From NCBI RefSeq assembly GCF_002001005.1, contig NZ_MUNX01000058.1, positions 1-50,716 of the forward strand: 50,716 bases of DNA, given 5' to 3'. The first letter of the stretch is position 1, and each line of letters begins with the position of its first letter. A program made the translations under genes and the position numbers. This document shows, in pieces, positions 8,614 to 17,011 of this stretch. The stretch comes from Flavobacterium sp. A45 (GTDB taxonomy: Bacteria; Bacteroidota; Bacteroidia; Flavobacteriales; Flavobacteriaceae). The notes below the pieces were generated by a model. That model ran no database searches. It was not told the DNA's origin and saw nothing but the letters and a program-made list of their open reading frames with translations.

Positions 8614-9234
8614 ATGAAAAAGACATCACTATTATTTTTAGGCATAACCGCAATAGTTTCTTTTGCCTTTATTAATCCGAGTGTAACTGAACCAAAAACA
8701 TTTACAATTGTTATTGATGCAGGTCACGGCGGGTCAGATTTTGGAGCAACTTTCAATGGAACTTCTGAGAAAGTAATTGTTTCTCAAATTGCCGAAAAAA
8801 TAAAGTCTTTGAATGAAAATAAAAATATTACTATTTTACTAACACGTAATTCCGATGAGTTTATAACATTAGAAAAAAGAACAGAATTTATCAATTCTAT
8901 TAAACCCGATTTGGTATTATCACTTCATATAAATGCAAATTCAAATAATGAAAAATCAGGACTTGAATCTTATGTAAGTGATAAATCTCCTTTTTACGAA
9001 AAGTCAAATGCAATTGCCAATCAATTAAATGCATCACTTGCAAATAATAATTCTCTGAAAGTTTCTAAAACAAAACTAGCCCCTTTTCATATTCTAAAAA
9101 AATCAGAAGCTCCAACAGTACTTGTTGAATTAGGTTATTTGACAAATGCTAAAGACAGAAAATACCTTACAGACGAAAAAGAACAAGCTGCTATTGCAAA
9201 GAACATCAATTCTTTTTTGTCGGATTTAAAATAA
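8614..9234 (+). CDS. N-acetylmuramoyl-L-alanine amidase (amidase_3)
   Basis: A 206-residue exported zinc amidase that cuts the bond between MurNAc and the L-Ala stem of peptidoglycan. The signal or anchor segment is MKKTSLLFLGITAIVSFAF. Zinc ligands are H38 (DAGHGG), E52 (TSEK) and H105 (LSLHINAN); catalytic Glu is E172 (VELGYL). The ATG at 8614 is preferred over a TTG at 8581 because it begins exactly at the signal peptide. It is shorter than cell-division amidases and has no SPOR, LysM or AMIN domain. It may be co-transcribed with the S41 peptidase gene upstream and ends at a good terminator. Confidence 0.9.
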   Translation: MKKTSLLFLGITAIVSFAFINPSVTEPKTFTIVIDAGHGGSDFGATFNGTSEKVIVSQIAEKIKSLNENKNITILLTRNSDEFITLEKRTEFINSIKPDLVLSLHINANSNNEKSGLESYVSDKSPFYEKSNAIANQLNASLANNNSLKVSKTKLAPFHILKKSEAPTVLVELGYLTNAKDRKYLTDEKEQAAIAKNINSFLSDLK

Positions 9235-9256
9235 TAACAAACAACCTCAATCAAAA

Positions 9257-9289
9257 AAGGCTTTCATCTCTGAAAGCCTTCTTTTTTTT
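9257..9289 (+). terminator. Rho-independent terminator
   Basis: Perfect 10-bp stem aaggctttca / tgaaagcctt (9257-9266 with 9271-9280), a 4-base loop, then a T-rich tract. The remaining 115 bases to the next gene are AT-rich with no feature seen. Confidence 0.9.
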
Positions 9290-9405
9290 CAAAAAACAAT
9301 TACCTAATACGTTAATTAAGCCAATAGAAATACCACTAACTATTAAACCTACAACCGTATTATAATAAAAACTATTAGACCATAAATTGACTAAGAGTAT
9401 ATAAA

Positions 9406-10503
9406 TTAATCATTAAAATAGAAACCCGCTGGAATGACCCCAACTGAGAATGTTTTTTCCAAACTACCAATTGATGGTGAGCTTAATGCATAAACATATA
9501 CTTTTCCATTGTGCGAGTAATCTCCAGCGTCACCAACATAAATATGATTTCCATGAATTGCAAAACTGTACACACCGTAAACTCCTTGAGCCGTAGTGCT
9601 AAATGCTGAAGTTGTAGGCAATGTCGTTGCAGTGGCACTCATTTTATAAATATCAGCATTGATGGTATAATAAACATCGTTCCCGTTCAATACCAAATTC
9701 GATAAATGCTTAGTTGCATCCGAATAGGCAATTGTGCTTGCCACTTTATTGGTTGTTAAATTCACTTTCACGATTTGACCTGCAGTTTCTACCAAAGGAG
9801 CTGATACATAACTAGGATTTCCAGCACATGACACCCACAAAGTTCCATCTTTTATTTCCATATTTTCCGGCACATCTCCAACAGTTATTGTTGTAGAAAC
9901 AGCATTTGAAGTTGCATCAATAACCGAAATTTTATTTCCATAGCTATATCCACCTTTATGAGCCACGTACAATTTACCAGAATTCGCTATAATCCTCTCA
10001 GGCCCTTCTAAAACTGGAATTGAGCTTGATACTTTTTTTGCTGTTAAATCAATTACGGCCACATAATCATCGGTAGCCACACTTCCATCACCCCAATTGG
10101 TCACATATCCTTTTCCATTTGCAAAAGCGATATATCTTGGATTCTTCAATCCTGAATTGATGCTTCCAACACTCTTTAAAGTATAGCGATTCACGATTTC
10201 AATTTTATTACTGGCATTCAAAACGATATAAGCCAATTCATTGTTGAAACCTACATCTTGACCTGTGTCACCCAATGTTATTGAAGGATTTACTACCGAA
10301 AAAACATCGTTTTGGGCAATTGAAAAATCAGAGGAAACATACGAAACCGAAGCATCATTATGACCAAATCCGCCTTGATTCAAAATCAAGAATCCATTAT
10401 CATAACTTCCCAATGGAGTATCGTCATTCGTATCGTCATTGGTACACGAAACAAAAAACAAAGAGGAAATTAACATTATTAAAACTAGTTTACTGAAATT
10501 CAT
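9406..10503 (-). CDS. YncE-like beta-propeller surface lipoprotein of the B12 uptake locus
   Basis: A 365-residue lipoprotein (signal ends LFFVSC; Cys about residue 20, followed by the Asp/Asn-rich linker TNDDTNDDT). In Bacteroidota, acidic residues just after the Cys often mark export to the cell surface. The body holds repeated beta-propeller blades, e.g. KVSSSIPVLEGPERI, NAVSTTITVGDVPEN and NKVASTIAYSD. It starts four bases after the BtuB-like receptor gene and shares its riboswitch-controlled transcript. By position it is probably a surface partner that binds cobalamin or corrinoid and feeds the TonB receptor, as accessory lipoproteins do in other Bacteroidota B12 loci. A direct ligand is not shown. 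Confidence 0.75.
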   Translation of the reverse strand: MNFSKLVLIMLISSLFFVSCTNDDTNDDTPLGSYDNGFLILNQGGFGHNDASVSYVSSDFSIAQNDVFSVVNPSITLGDTGQDVGFNNELAYIVLNASNKIEIVNRYTLKSVGSINSGLKNPRYIAFANGKGYVTNWGDGSVATDDYVAVIDLTAKKVSSSIPVLEGPERIIANSGKLYVAHKGGYSYGNKISVIDATSNAVSTTITVGDVPENMEIKDGTLWVSCAGNPSYVSAPLVETAGQIVKVNLTTNKVASTIAYSDATKHLSNLVLNGNDVYYTINADIYKMSATATTLPTTSAFSTTAQGVYGVYSFAIHGNHIYVGDAGDYSHNGKVYVYALSSPSIGSLEKTFSVGVIPAGFYFND

Positions 10504-10507
10504 TTTA

Positions 10508-12355
10508 TTAAAATTTAAAAGTTAGGTTGATTATAAAATTTCTTCCTGGCATATAATGCTGGGAAATGCTCTGGTAATTTTGATTAAAAAGATTTAATGC
10601 CTGAAGGCCTATTTTACAAGTATATTTAGTTCCCAAATCATAATAGACACCCAGATTGGATACCCAATATTCTTTGACAAAACGGTATTTTTGAGAAGGA
10701 GTCGTAACAGCGCCATTGAATAAAAACTGATAGGTTGCCGCTATTTTTTTATACGAATAGGAAACATTCGAATTGAATTTATGATACGGAACATAGATTA
10801 ATTGTTCTCCAGTTTCTACGTTTTCGGAAACAGTGTAAGCGTAACTAGCATTTAGTGCCAAATTATTTTTGCCATATGTATTGGTCCAACCCAAATTCGT
10901 TTCGGAGCCATAGCTATTTACCCTGTCAATATTTTCGGGTGTCCAATTACTTCCATCCAAAGGAGCCCAACGAATCAAGTCACTTATTTTTATGAAATAA
11001 ATTGTTTCGGACAAAGTGATTTTTTTATATTTAAAAACATTTCCAACCTCTGCTTGGTAAGAACTCTCCGGTTTCAAATCGGGATTCCCGCCTGTTTCCC
11101 AATACAAATCATTAAACGTCGGAATCCTGAAGTTTCTGGAAAGATTGATTTTTAAATTATAGAAGGAATTGAAAACATAAGAAGAACCCAATGAGAATAA
11201 GAATGGACTATCATAATCCGAACTCTCTTCTTTTCGGAAACCTAATTCATTTTGCCATTTTTCATTGTGTTGTTCAACCGCTTTGATTGCTATGGCTCCA
11301 ATATGTCTTGTATTATCCCCAAAACTAGTTCCAAAACCCTTAGTACGATTGTAATCTAAAATCCCATTAAGCTTTATAGATTCTAATAATTGGTAACCAA
11401 AATCCATTTTAGCTATAAGCGATTCTGATTTCCCAAAACTAAAATCATTGCTGTCGATATTCTCAAAATATTGATATTGTTCTGTGAGATACGCCACTTT
11501 ATAATTACTGCTGAAACGATCTTTGGCTACTGAATACTCCAAAAGATTTCGACTAAAAGTATTGACGTATTTCGTTTTTGAATCTGATTCAGAAATTAAA
11601 GAAAGATTCCTGTCCGTATTTGAGGACTGACTGTAAAAAGTAACGACAGAATTAGGATTTACTTTGTAACCTACATTGGCATACAAATTAGTCGTTGCAT
11701 ATTGCCCGTTTTCATTTTTTCGTTGAATTCCGTTCCAAGTATATTGGTTCACGTAGGGATAATCATTATCCGAACTGTTTCTTGAAAACCCGACTTGAGT
11801 ACTCCATTTTTTGTTCGAAAGAATCATTTTATAATTTACTCCAATGGTATTGAAGCTACCATAATCCAGTCGAAAATCATTTTCGAATTTGTTTTTAAAA
11901 ACCAAATCATTGCTTAAATGAACTGTTCCACCAATGGCTCCACTTCCATAACTCACACTTCCTCCACCCGCTTTTATGCTGATGGTATTAAAATCGGGAG
12001 CGGTGAAAGTATTGAAATCGGCACTGCCGTTGAGTTGTGAATTAACATTTATTCCGTTCCAAATTACAGCTGTTTGCGAAGCTGTAGTCCCCCTAAAAGA
12101 AACGGTTGAAAGCATTCCACGTCCGTATTCCTTGAAATACAGCACACTGTTATAATTCAATAAATTGGAAAGTGAAGATTGGTTTTTATTGATAACCGAA
12201 TCATTAAGAATCTGGATGGATTGTGATTTATTACTTGAATACAAAGTACGGTCTGAAACTATAACCTCTTTTAAATTGGTAATAGTATCATTTTGTGCCG
12301 AAATCAATTGGCACATTAAAACGAAAAGGGCAAATATTAGTTTTTTTAAAGTCAT
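10508..12355 (-). CDS. btuB: TonB-dependent cobalamin receptor, BtuB-like
   Basis: A 615-residue outer membrane receptor. Signal peptide MTLKKLIFALFVLMCQLISAQ is followed by the plug domain (about 30-150), with NLLNYNSVLYFKEYG, the STVSFRGTTASQT segment and the typical SYGSGAIGGTVHL. The rest is a 22-strand barrel ending in the aromatic NLTFKF. The ATG at 12355 is chosen because it starts at the signal peptide. A longer reading frame to 12436 would run into the riboswitch B12 box. Cobalamin specificity rests on the riboswitch just upstream and the surrounding cob and btu genes. The YncE-like lipoprotein gene follows four bases later. Confidence 0.9.
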   Translation of the reverse strand: MTLKKLIFALFVLMCQLISAQNDTITNLKEVIVSDRTLYSSNKSQSIQILNDSVINKNQSSLSNLLNYNSVLYFKEYGRGMLSTVSFRGTTASQTAVIWNGINVNSQLNGSADFNTFTAPDFNTISIKAGGGSVSYGSGAIGGTVHLSNDLVFKNKFENDFRLDYGSFNTIGVNYKMILSNKKWSTQVGFSRNSSDNDYPYVNQYTWNGIQRKNENGQYATTNLYANVGYKVNPNSVVTFYSQSSNTDRNLSLISESDSKTKYVNTFSRNLLEYSVAKDRFSSNYKVAYLTEQYQYFENIDSNDFSFGKSESLIAKMDFGYQLLESIKLNGILDYNRTKGFGTSFGDNTRHIGAIAIKAVEQHNEKWQNELGFRKEESSDYDSPFLFSLGSSYVFNSFYNLKINLSRNFRIPTFNDLYWETGGNPDLKPESSYQAEVGNVFKYKKITLSETIYFIKISDLIRWAPLDGSNWTPENIDRVNSYGSETNLGWTNTYGKNNLALNASYAYTVSENVETGEQLIYVPYHKFNSNVSYSYKKIAATYQFLFNGAVTTPSQKYRFVKEYWVSNLGVYYDLGTKYTCKIGLQALNLFNQNYQSISQHYMPGRNFIINLTFKF

Positions 12356-12403
12356 AATTTCTGAACCTTTTTTCCCGAAAGTTCGATATTCGTTAAGAAA
12401 AAA

Positions 12404-12570
12404 GGCAGGTCTCCTGGCTTGCGTCTTGTTGTTCACCTTCCCATTCTTTTAAAAACAGTGGCTTTGTAGATAACAACAAGCTTGATAGCTTACAGTTGCG
12501 GGAACAGCTTAGGTTTTGAACCTAATTCCCTTTTAATGTGTTTTCGTAAAAAGTAAAACACAACCTTAAT
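12404..12570 (-). ncRNA. Cobalamin (B12) riboswitch
   Basis: Read on the minus strand, the segment shows class I cobalamin riboswitch blocks in order. These are a 5' GGTTGTGTTTT stem side, GGGAA, GCTGTTCCCGCAACTGT (about 12494-12510), AGCCACTG, GGGAAGG and the B12 box AAGCCAGGAGACCTGCC (12404-12420). It ends about 50 bases before the btuB ATG. In this family, adenosylcobalamin binding represses expression of the downstream gene, here btuB and the YncE-like lipoprotein. The boundaries are estimates. The cob genes lie upstream of it, so they are not under its control unless it has another effect on read-through. Confidence 0.95.
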
Positions 12571-12577
12571 TCGGATG

Positions 12578-12585
12578 CAAATATA
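12578..12585 (-). promoter_or_regulatory. btuB: -7 promoter element upstream of the riboswitch
   Basis: On the minus strand the bases read TATATTTG, a full match to TAnnTTTG, ending eight bases before the first riboswitch stem. The btuB transcript can therefore start here, independently of cobC. The rest of 12586-12675 shows no other feature. Confidence 0.7.
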
Positions 12586-12675
12586 AAGTTAAAATTATTG
12601 AAAAGTAAAGTTAATGGAGCATTTTAATTTTATGACGATGCAACGAATTGTTTTTCAGTAATTTAAAACATAATT

Positions 12676-13212
12676 CTAGATTTCAATTTTCACAACAGCT
12701 CCAAAATCCAACTTCGTTTTAAAAGCTTCCTGTAGTGGAAGATTATTTATTTTACACAAAATACTTCGGATAACTCCCGCGTGAGCGACAATGATAATCG
12801 GCTTAGTGTGTAATTTTGATAAATCATTATCCAAAAATTCTCGAACCCTAGTATCCAAATCCACGAACGATTCTCCGTTAGGCACATTTTCGGTGACAAA
12901 ATCTTCCATCCAAGGATCTAAAACTTCACGAGGGATGGTATCCCAACTTTTTAGTTCCCAATCCCCAAAATCCATTTCCATCAATCTTGAATCCTCAATA
13001 ATGGATTCGATTTTAGTATTTTTTTGAATATGTTTAGCCAAAATGGAACAGCGTTGCAACGGACTGGAATACAAAATTGCTTCTTCCGGCAATTGGTTTA
13101 AAATGGACTCAAAAATGGCATCATATGGTTCACGAATTCCAACATCGCTCTGACCATAGCAAATTCCTTTTTCGCAAACCGTTTCGGTATGACGGACTAA
13201 ATAAACTTCCAT
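12676..13212 (-). CDS. cobC: Alpha-ribazole phosphatase, histidine phosphatase family
   Basis: A 178-residue histidine phosphatase. It starts with VYLVRHTET, where H8 is the expected phospho-acceptor. It contains YSSPLQRC and VAHAGVIRS, the conserved Arg/His parts of the active site. In the B12 nucleotide loop pathway CobC removes the phosphate from alpha-ribazole 5'-phosphate or adenosylcobalamin 5'-phosphate. The assignment to CobC rather than a general phosphoglycerate mutase-like enzyme rests on its position. Its start overlaps the end of cobS by 16 bases and it is last in the cobU / bluB-cobT / cobS / cobC order. Confidence 0.85.
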   Translation of the reverse strand: MEVYLVRHTETVCEKGICYGQSDVGIREPYDAIFESILNQLPEEAILYSSPLQRCSILAKHIQKNTKIESIIEDSRLMEMDFGDWELKSWDTIPREVLDPWMEDFVTENVPNGESFVDLDTRVREFLDNDLSKLHTKPIIIVAHAGVIRSILCKINNLPLQEAFKTKLDFGAVVKIEI

Positions 13213-14003
13213 ATTGCTATAATTGACAGATAAAAAATTACTTCACATACTTGCTGCGTGGCCCCCAAACAATCTCCGGTATAGCCGTCAATCCATTTTT
13301 GGAAATAACGGGCAAGAAAGAAACGGGCAAGAAAAACTGGAACTAAAGCCAACAATAATTGCCATTGAAAAAACGACAAAACTACAAAGGGCAATAATCC
13401 AAAAAATGAAGCACCAATAACTTCTTTCCAAGTAAAATTTTGGGCAATTGGTTTGCTTTTGCTCGATGTGTCTTCTCTTGAATATTGGTGTGTAAAAACT
13501 ATAGAAATAGCAACTAATCTACTAACCGAATGAGCCGAAATAAAGAGTAAAAAAATGGTGAATTGTAAATTGTAAATTGTAAATTCAGAATATTGAATGT
13601 TACTTATCAATTGAATCAAACTCTGAAACTTTAGTAGAAAAAGCAAAACCAATCCAATAGCTCCATAAGCTCCAATGGCACTGTCTTTCATTATCAAAAG
13701 GATTTTCTCTTTGGTCCATCCGCCTCCAAAACCATCACAAACATCGGCGAATCCGTCTTCGTGAAAAGCTCCCGTAGTTAGAATTCCTGCAATCATCGAC
13801 AGTATCAAAGCGATTTCGACTGAAAACACAATCGATGCCAAATAATAAACTCCAAAGCAAATTCCCCCAACTATCCATCCAATTAAAGGGAAGTATCGGG
13901 ATGCTTTGTTTAAATAATCAGGATTGTGGTCGATGTTTTTAGGACACGGAATTCGGGTATAAAACATCAATGCCGTGAAAAATATATGTAATTGTTTTTT
14001 CAT
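13197..14003 (-). CDS. cobS: Adenosylcobinamide-GDP ribazoletransferase (cobalamin synthase)
   Basis: A 268-residue integral membrane enzyme that joins adenosylcobinamide-GDP and alpha-ribazole (or its phosphate). It has several hydrophobic segments (about 36-60, 64-80, 108-125, 147-165, 190-225) and the CobS signature FHEDGFADVCDGFGGG (about 80-95), whose acidic residues bind metal. The ATG at 14003 matches family N-termini (KQLHIFFTALMFYTRIP); a longer frame would overlap bluB-cobT. Residues about 139-150 (SEFTIYNLQFTI) are encoded by a 7-bp tandem repeat and look like a small insertion in a loop. The gene starts 13 bases after bluB-cobT. Confidence 0.93.
   Translation of the reverse strand: MKKQLHIFFTALMFYTRIPCPKNIDHNPDYLNKASRYFPLIGWIVGGICFGVYYLASIVFSVEIALILSMIAGILTTGAFHEDGFADVCDGFGGGWTKEKILLIMKDSAIGAYGAIGLVLLFLLKFQSLIQLISNIQYSEFTIYNLQFTIFLLFISAHSVSRLVAISIVFTHQYSREDTSSKSKPIAQNFTWKEVIGASFFGLLPFVVLSFFQWQLLLALVPVFLARFFLARYFQKWIDGYTGDCLGATQQVCEVIFYLSIIAIWKFI
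13561..13588 (+). repeat. 7-bp tandem repeat inside cobS
   Basis: The unit AATTGTA occurs three times exactly, followed by AATTCAG, in the coding region of cobS. Because the unit is not a multiple of three, gain or loss of one copy would shift the cobS frame. The array encodes the repetitive peptide FTIYNLQFTI. Confidence 0.85.
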
Positions 14004-14016
14004 ATTTAAAATTGAT

Positions 14017-15696
14017 TTACGAACCGCTAATTCCTGCAGATTCAAAACTGGCCATTTCATTCAGGAAACAAACAGCCGATTGAATAATTGGAAATGCCAC
14101 AGCACAACCTGTTCCCTCACCCAATCGCAAATCAAGCTGCAACAATGGTTGAATGTTTAAATAATCCAATATTATTTGATGCCCTTTCTCTGCAGATGAA
14201 TGACAGAATATCGCGTTTTCTTTTACTGATGGATTCATTTTGTAGGCAATTAAAAAAACAACAGTGCAAATAAAACCATCGACCAAAATGAGCATATTGT
14301 TTTGTTTGGCTTGAAGCATTCCTCCTGCCATTTGCATAATTTCGAATCCTCCAAAATAGGCTAACTTACTTTCCAAATCATTTGAACCATTATAATTCTC
14401 AAGAGCTTTTTTTAGAATATTTTGCTTTTGAATTAACTTTTCATCAACAACACCTGTTCCATTTCCGACACAATCTTCGATAGGTAATTCTATAATAATA
14501 CTCATCAAAACCGAAGCTGTGGAAGTATTCCCAATTCCCATTTCGCCAAAACCGATGCAGTTACAGCCCGTTTCAAAAATCGAATTCACGATTGCTGCCC
14601 CTTTTACAAAACACAAATCCAATTCTGATTGGCTCATTGCTGGACAGTGTAAAAACGATTGTGTTCCCTTCGCTATTTTGGCGGAAATCAAATTTGCATT
14701 TGTTGGAAAATCATAATTTACTCCGGCATCCACAATGGTTAACTCGATATTATTTTGTTTGCAAAAAACATTGATTGCTGCTCCGCCTTCCAAAAAATTA
14801 GTTACCATTTGTCGGGTAACATCTTGCGGATAGGCACTTACGCCGTGATTACCAATTCCGTGGTCAGCGGCAAAAACAACTATATTGGGTTTTGTAATTT
14901 TGGGTTCCAATGTTTGGAAAACGGTTCCAATTTGCTTTGCCAAACTTTCTAAAACTCCAAGAGAACCAGTTGGTTTGGTTTTATTATCTATTTTTTGTTG
15001 TAGTGCCTCGCCTATTGTGGAATCATTGAAGTGAGATTGCTTCGTTTCCAGCAAAGACTTTGAGACCGAGACAGGGGCTGAAACTAAAATCTCTTCAACA
15101 CAAGGTTTTTTAGCTTTTTGTTTCCAGTTCAATTGTTGTAACATCGGCTGGTTGTTGTAATTGGTAGCTGGTTTGCCTACGCAAAAATATCCCAAAGGCT
15201 CTATGTTTTCGGGTAATCCCAAAAGCTGTTTGAATTGATAATAATTCAGAATCGAAACCCAACCCATCGAATAACCTTGTTCGGTCAATGACAGCCAAAT
15301 GTTTTGGGCGGCGCAAACGGCACTGAATTTTACCGCTTCATTGCTGCCAACTGTTCCAATCGTGAAATGATTCAACACCGAACGGTCGTAACAAATCACC
15401 AATCCAAGTGGTGCTTCCTCAATCGCTTCTAGCTTTAAGGCTTTATATTGTGCTTTTTGAAGTTTGTCGTCGGTTAAGTTTGATGCCTTAATATCATAAT
15501 CCAAAAACAATTCTTTTATGGCTTTTTTGATTTCAGCTGATTTGATCAGATAATATTTTGTAGCGCCGGTCAAACCAACTGAAGGCGCGTGATGTCCTGC
15601 CTGAAGTGCTTTTTGGATTACTTCATCGGGCACTTCGTCTTGTGTAAAATGACGAGTGTCGCGACGTGATTTTATAATATCATCTAAATTTGACAT
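14017..15696 (-). CDS. bluB-cobT: Fused BluB (DMB synthase) and CobT (DMB phosphoribosyltransferase)
   Basis: A 559-residue two-domain protein. Residues about 1-200 are a BluB-type nitroreductase-fold domain (RRDTRHFT at 11-18, GHHAPSVGLTGATKYYLI, GYSMGWVSIL), which makes 5,6-dimethylbenzimidazole (DMB) from reduced FMN. A linker of about 20 residues follows. Residues about 222-559 are CobT, with KPTGSLG, AADHGIGNHGVSAYP, GFGEMGIGNTSTAS and catalytic E527 in RLGEGTGCA. CobT joins DMB to the ribose-phosphate of nicotinate mononucleotide. The fusion would pass the lower-ligand base straight from maker to user. It lies between cobU and cobS, with gaps of 69 and 13 bases. Both domains appear complete. 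Confidence 0.93.
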   Translation of the reverse strand: MSNLDDIIKSRRDTRHFTQDEVPDEVIQKALQAGHHAPSVGLTGATKYYLIKSAEIKKAIKELFLDYDIKASNLTDDKLQKAQYKALKLEAIEEAPLGLVICYDRSVLNHFTIGTVGSNEAVKFSAVCAAQNIWLSLTEQGYSMGWVSILNYYQFKQLLGLPENIEPLGYFCVGKPATNYNNQPMLQQLNWKQKAKKPCVEEILVSAPVSVSKSLLETKQSHFNDSTIGEALQQKIDNKTKPTGSLGVLESLAKQIGTVFQTLEPKITKPNIVVFAADHGIGNHGVSAYPQDVTRQMVTNFLEGGAAINVFCKQNNIELTIVDAGVNYDFPTNANLISAKIAKGTQSFLHCPAMSQSELDLCFVKGAAIVNSIFETGCNCIGFGEMGIGNTSTASVLMSIIIELPIEDCVGNGTGVVDEKLIQKQNILKKALENYNGSNDLESKLAYFGGFEIMQMAGGMLQAKQNNMLILVDGFICTVVFLIAYKMNPSVKENAIFCHSSAEKGHQIILDYLNIQPLLQLDLRLGEGTGCAVAFPIIQSAVCFLNEMASFESAGISGS

Positions 15697-15717
15697 ATTA
15701 TTATTTTATAAAATTTT

Positions 15718-15747
15718 TCAATGACAATGGCAATATCAATGACAATG
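15718..15747 (+). repeat. Short direct repeat between cobU and bluB-cobT
   Basis: The 12-mer TCAATGACAATG occurs at 15718-15729 and 15736-15747, separated by GCAATA. The whole 69-base spacer is made of CAATG/CAATA-like words. No stem or promoter is evident. Confidence 0.6.
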
Positions 15748-15765
15748 TCTAAAAATTGATTTTTG

Positions 15766-16296
15766 CTATTGCAATTGATATTGACCTTGTTTTTTAATTA
15801 CAACCGGAATTCCTGAAACCATCAATACAACAGTTTCGGCTTTTTGGGCGATGTATTGATTCATCCAACCTTGAAGCTCTGTGAATTTTCTGCCAATATG
15901 CGTTTCGGCATGGATTCCCATTCCGATTTCATTGGTTACAATTATAATATTTGTATTTTCTTGTTCTGCAATTAGATCTACTTCGGCTTTGGCTTGTTCC
16001 AAACTTAAGGCAACATCATTTTTCGTGTCCACAAAAAAGTTAGTTAGCCAAAGCGTTACGCAATCCACAACGGCCACTTTTCCGGTGAAATCAATTTCGC
16101 TTAAATGCTTTTCCTTTTCTATGTTAACCCAACGTTCATCTCGGTCTTTTTGATGACGGTCAACTCTTTTTTGAAAATCATCGTCCCATTTTCTGGCTGT
16201 TGCCACATACATTGGCTTTTCGGATAAACCTTTTGCCAAATTTTCAGCATAACTGCTTTTTCCGGAACGTTCTCCGCCTGTAATTAGATATATCAT
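15766..16296 (-). CDS. cobU: Adenosylcobinamide kinase / adenosylcobinamide-phosphate guanylyltransferase
   Basis: A 176-residue bifunctional enzyme that phosphorylates adenosylcobinamide and then transfers GMP to it, giving adenosylcobinamide-GDP for CobS. It has the P-loop GGERSGKS (7-14) and the RHQKDR segment with H48, the expected guanylylated His. VVDCVTLWLTN and IVTNEIGMGIHAE, both conserved in CobU, follow. Length is standard. It is the first gene of the minus-strand nucleotide-loop set. No riboswitch or TAnnTTTG element was found directly upstream, where a repeat element lies instead. Confidence 0.95.
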   Translation of the reverse strand: MIYLITGGERSGKSSYAENLAKGLSEKPMYVATARKWDDDFQKRVDRHQKDRDERWVNIEKEKHLSEIDFTGKVAVVDCVTLWLTNFFVDTKNDVALSLEQAKAEVDLIAEQENTNIIIVTNEIGMGIHAETHIGRKFTELQGWMNQYIAQKAETVVLMVSGIPVVIKKQGQYQLQ

Positions 16297-16382
16297 TTTT
16301 GTTTTCCTTTCTTTAAAACTTTCTCCGTATTCTCAATATGTTTTATAAAATCGTTTCTGAATCTGAATTTTATTGTTACTTC

Positions 16383-16503
16383 TTTTCCTTTTTTGGAATG
16401 ATGGCAAAAAAGGAAAATCTCTCCCTTTAGCCCCGATAGCAGTGGAAATCCTTGTAAGCCGGGGTTCGGCTTACAAGATTGTAACGGAGAGCGGGACGAT
16501 GCT
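16383..16503 (+). repeat. Flavobacterial structured repeat, copy 1
   Basis: Copy 1 of a two-copy repeat; the other is at 49256-49322 on the minus strand. A 12-bp hairpin (16383-16394 with 16406-16417) precedes the shared block TAGCCCCGAT (16428-16437). Next come CAGTGGAAATCC, a 10-bp perfect hairpin (cttgtaagcc / ggcttacaag, 16451-16477) and ATTGTAACGGAGAGCGGGACGA. The shared flanks with a variable hairpin in the middle suggest a structured element, not a gene. It fills most of the gap between cobU and the Cys-rich gene. Confidence 0.8.
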
Positions 16504-16551
16504 TCCAAAAAATGCCAAATCTTTCTGCTTCTAAAGCAATCTATTTTTCAA

Positions 16552-16914
16552 TCAATACGGACAATGCGTACAATCGCTTTTGCAACAATATCCCCGTTTG
16601 AGATGAAACCAAGGTTTAAAAACATAGCACCCATCTTCAAAATAATAATCAATTCCTTCTATTATGTTTGTGGTTTCGGGTAATAGCGAGGCTTTATTAC
16701 CTATTGCATTTTCGGGAGTTATAGTGGCGACAAATTCGTCTATTTTATCGGAACAAGCGGTTTTAAAACAAGTGAGGCAAAGACAATCTGCAATATCAAG
16801 AGGATTGAAAATGGGAGGAAAATCATTGCACCAACATTCCTTTCCTTTGACTGAATCTCCACAGCTAAAAGGCAATTTACAAGCCGAACAATGTTTCACT
16901 TTTAATGTATTCAT
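16552..16914 (-). CDS. Cysteine-rich CWC protein with C-terminal DUF5522
   Basis: A 120-residue protein with 16 cysteines and no signal peptide. The N-terminal half is a cysteine-rich CWC domain (HCSACKLPFSCG, then KECWCNDFPP, then DCLCLTCF). The C-terminal part (about 88-120; YYFEDGCYVFKPWFHLKRG, then CCKSDCTHCPY) matches DUF5522. The paired Cys motifs suggest a small metal-binding protein, probably zinc. Function is unknown for both families. It is transcribed toward cobU but separated from it by a repeat element, so membership in the B12 operon is uncertain. Confidence 0.8.
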   Translation of the reverse strand: MNTLKVKHCSACKLPFSCGDSVKGKECWCNDFPPIFNPLDIADCLCLTCFKTACSDKIDEFVATITPENAIGNKASLLPETTNIIEGIDYYFEDGCYVFKPWFHLKRGYCCKSDCTHCPY

Positions 16915-16981
16915 TTGGTAAAGATAGCGTTTGTCTTAATTTTTTACTTCAAAAACTAAACAGGAAATTTATAATTTAATA

Positions 16982-16989
16982 TACCTTTG
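16982..16989 (+). promoter_or_regulatory. -7 promoter element of the btuF operon
   Basis: TACCTTTG matches TAnnTTTG and lies 22 bases before the ATG at 17012. No B12 box was found here, so this transporter operon lacks the riboswitch present at btuB. Confidence 0.65.
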
Positions 16990-17011
16990 CTCTTATTGTA
17001 AAAAATATAAT

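Noticed and set aside
12355..12436. Longer N-terminus for the BtuB-like receptor
   Set aside because: The extra 27 residues are encoded by the riboswitch B12 box region, and the signal peptide begins at 12355.
16293..16508. 71-codon minus-strand reading frame before cobU
   Set aside because: Half of it is the structured repeat copy 1 (hairpins and shared block), and it overlaps the cobU start. The peptide resembles that read from copy 2, as expected for a translated repeat.
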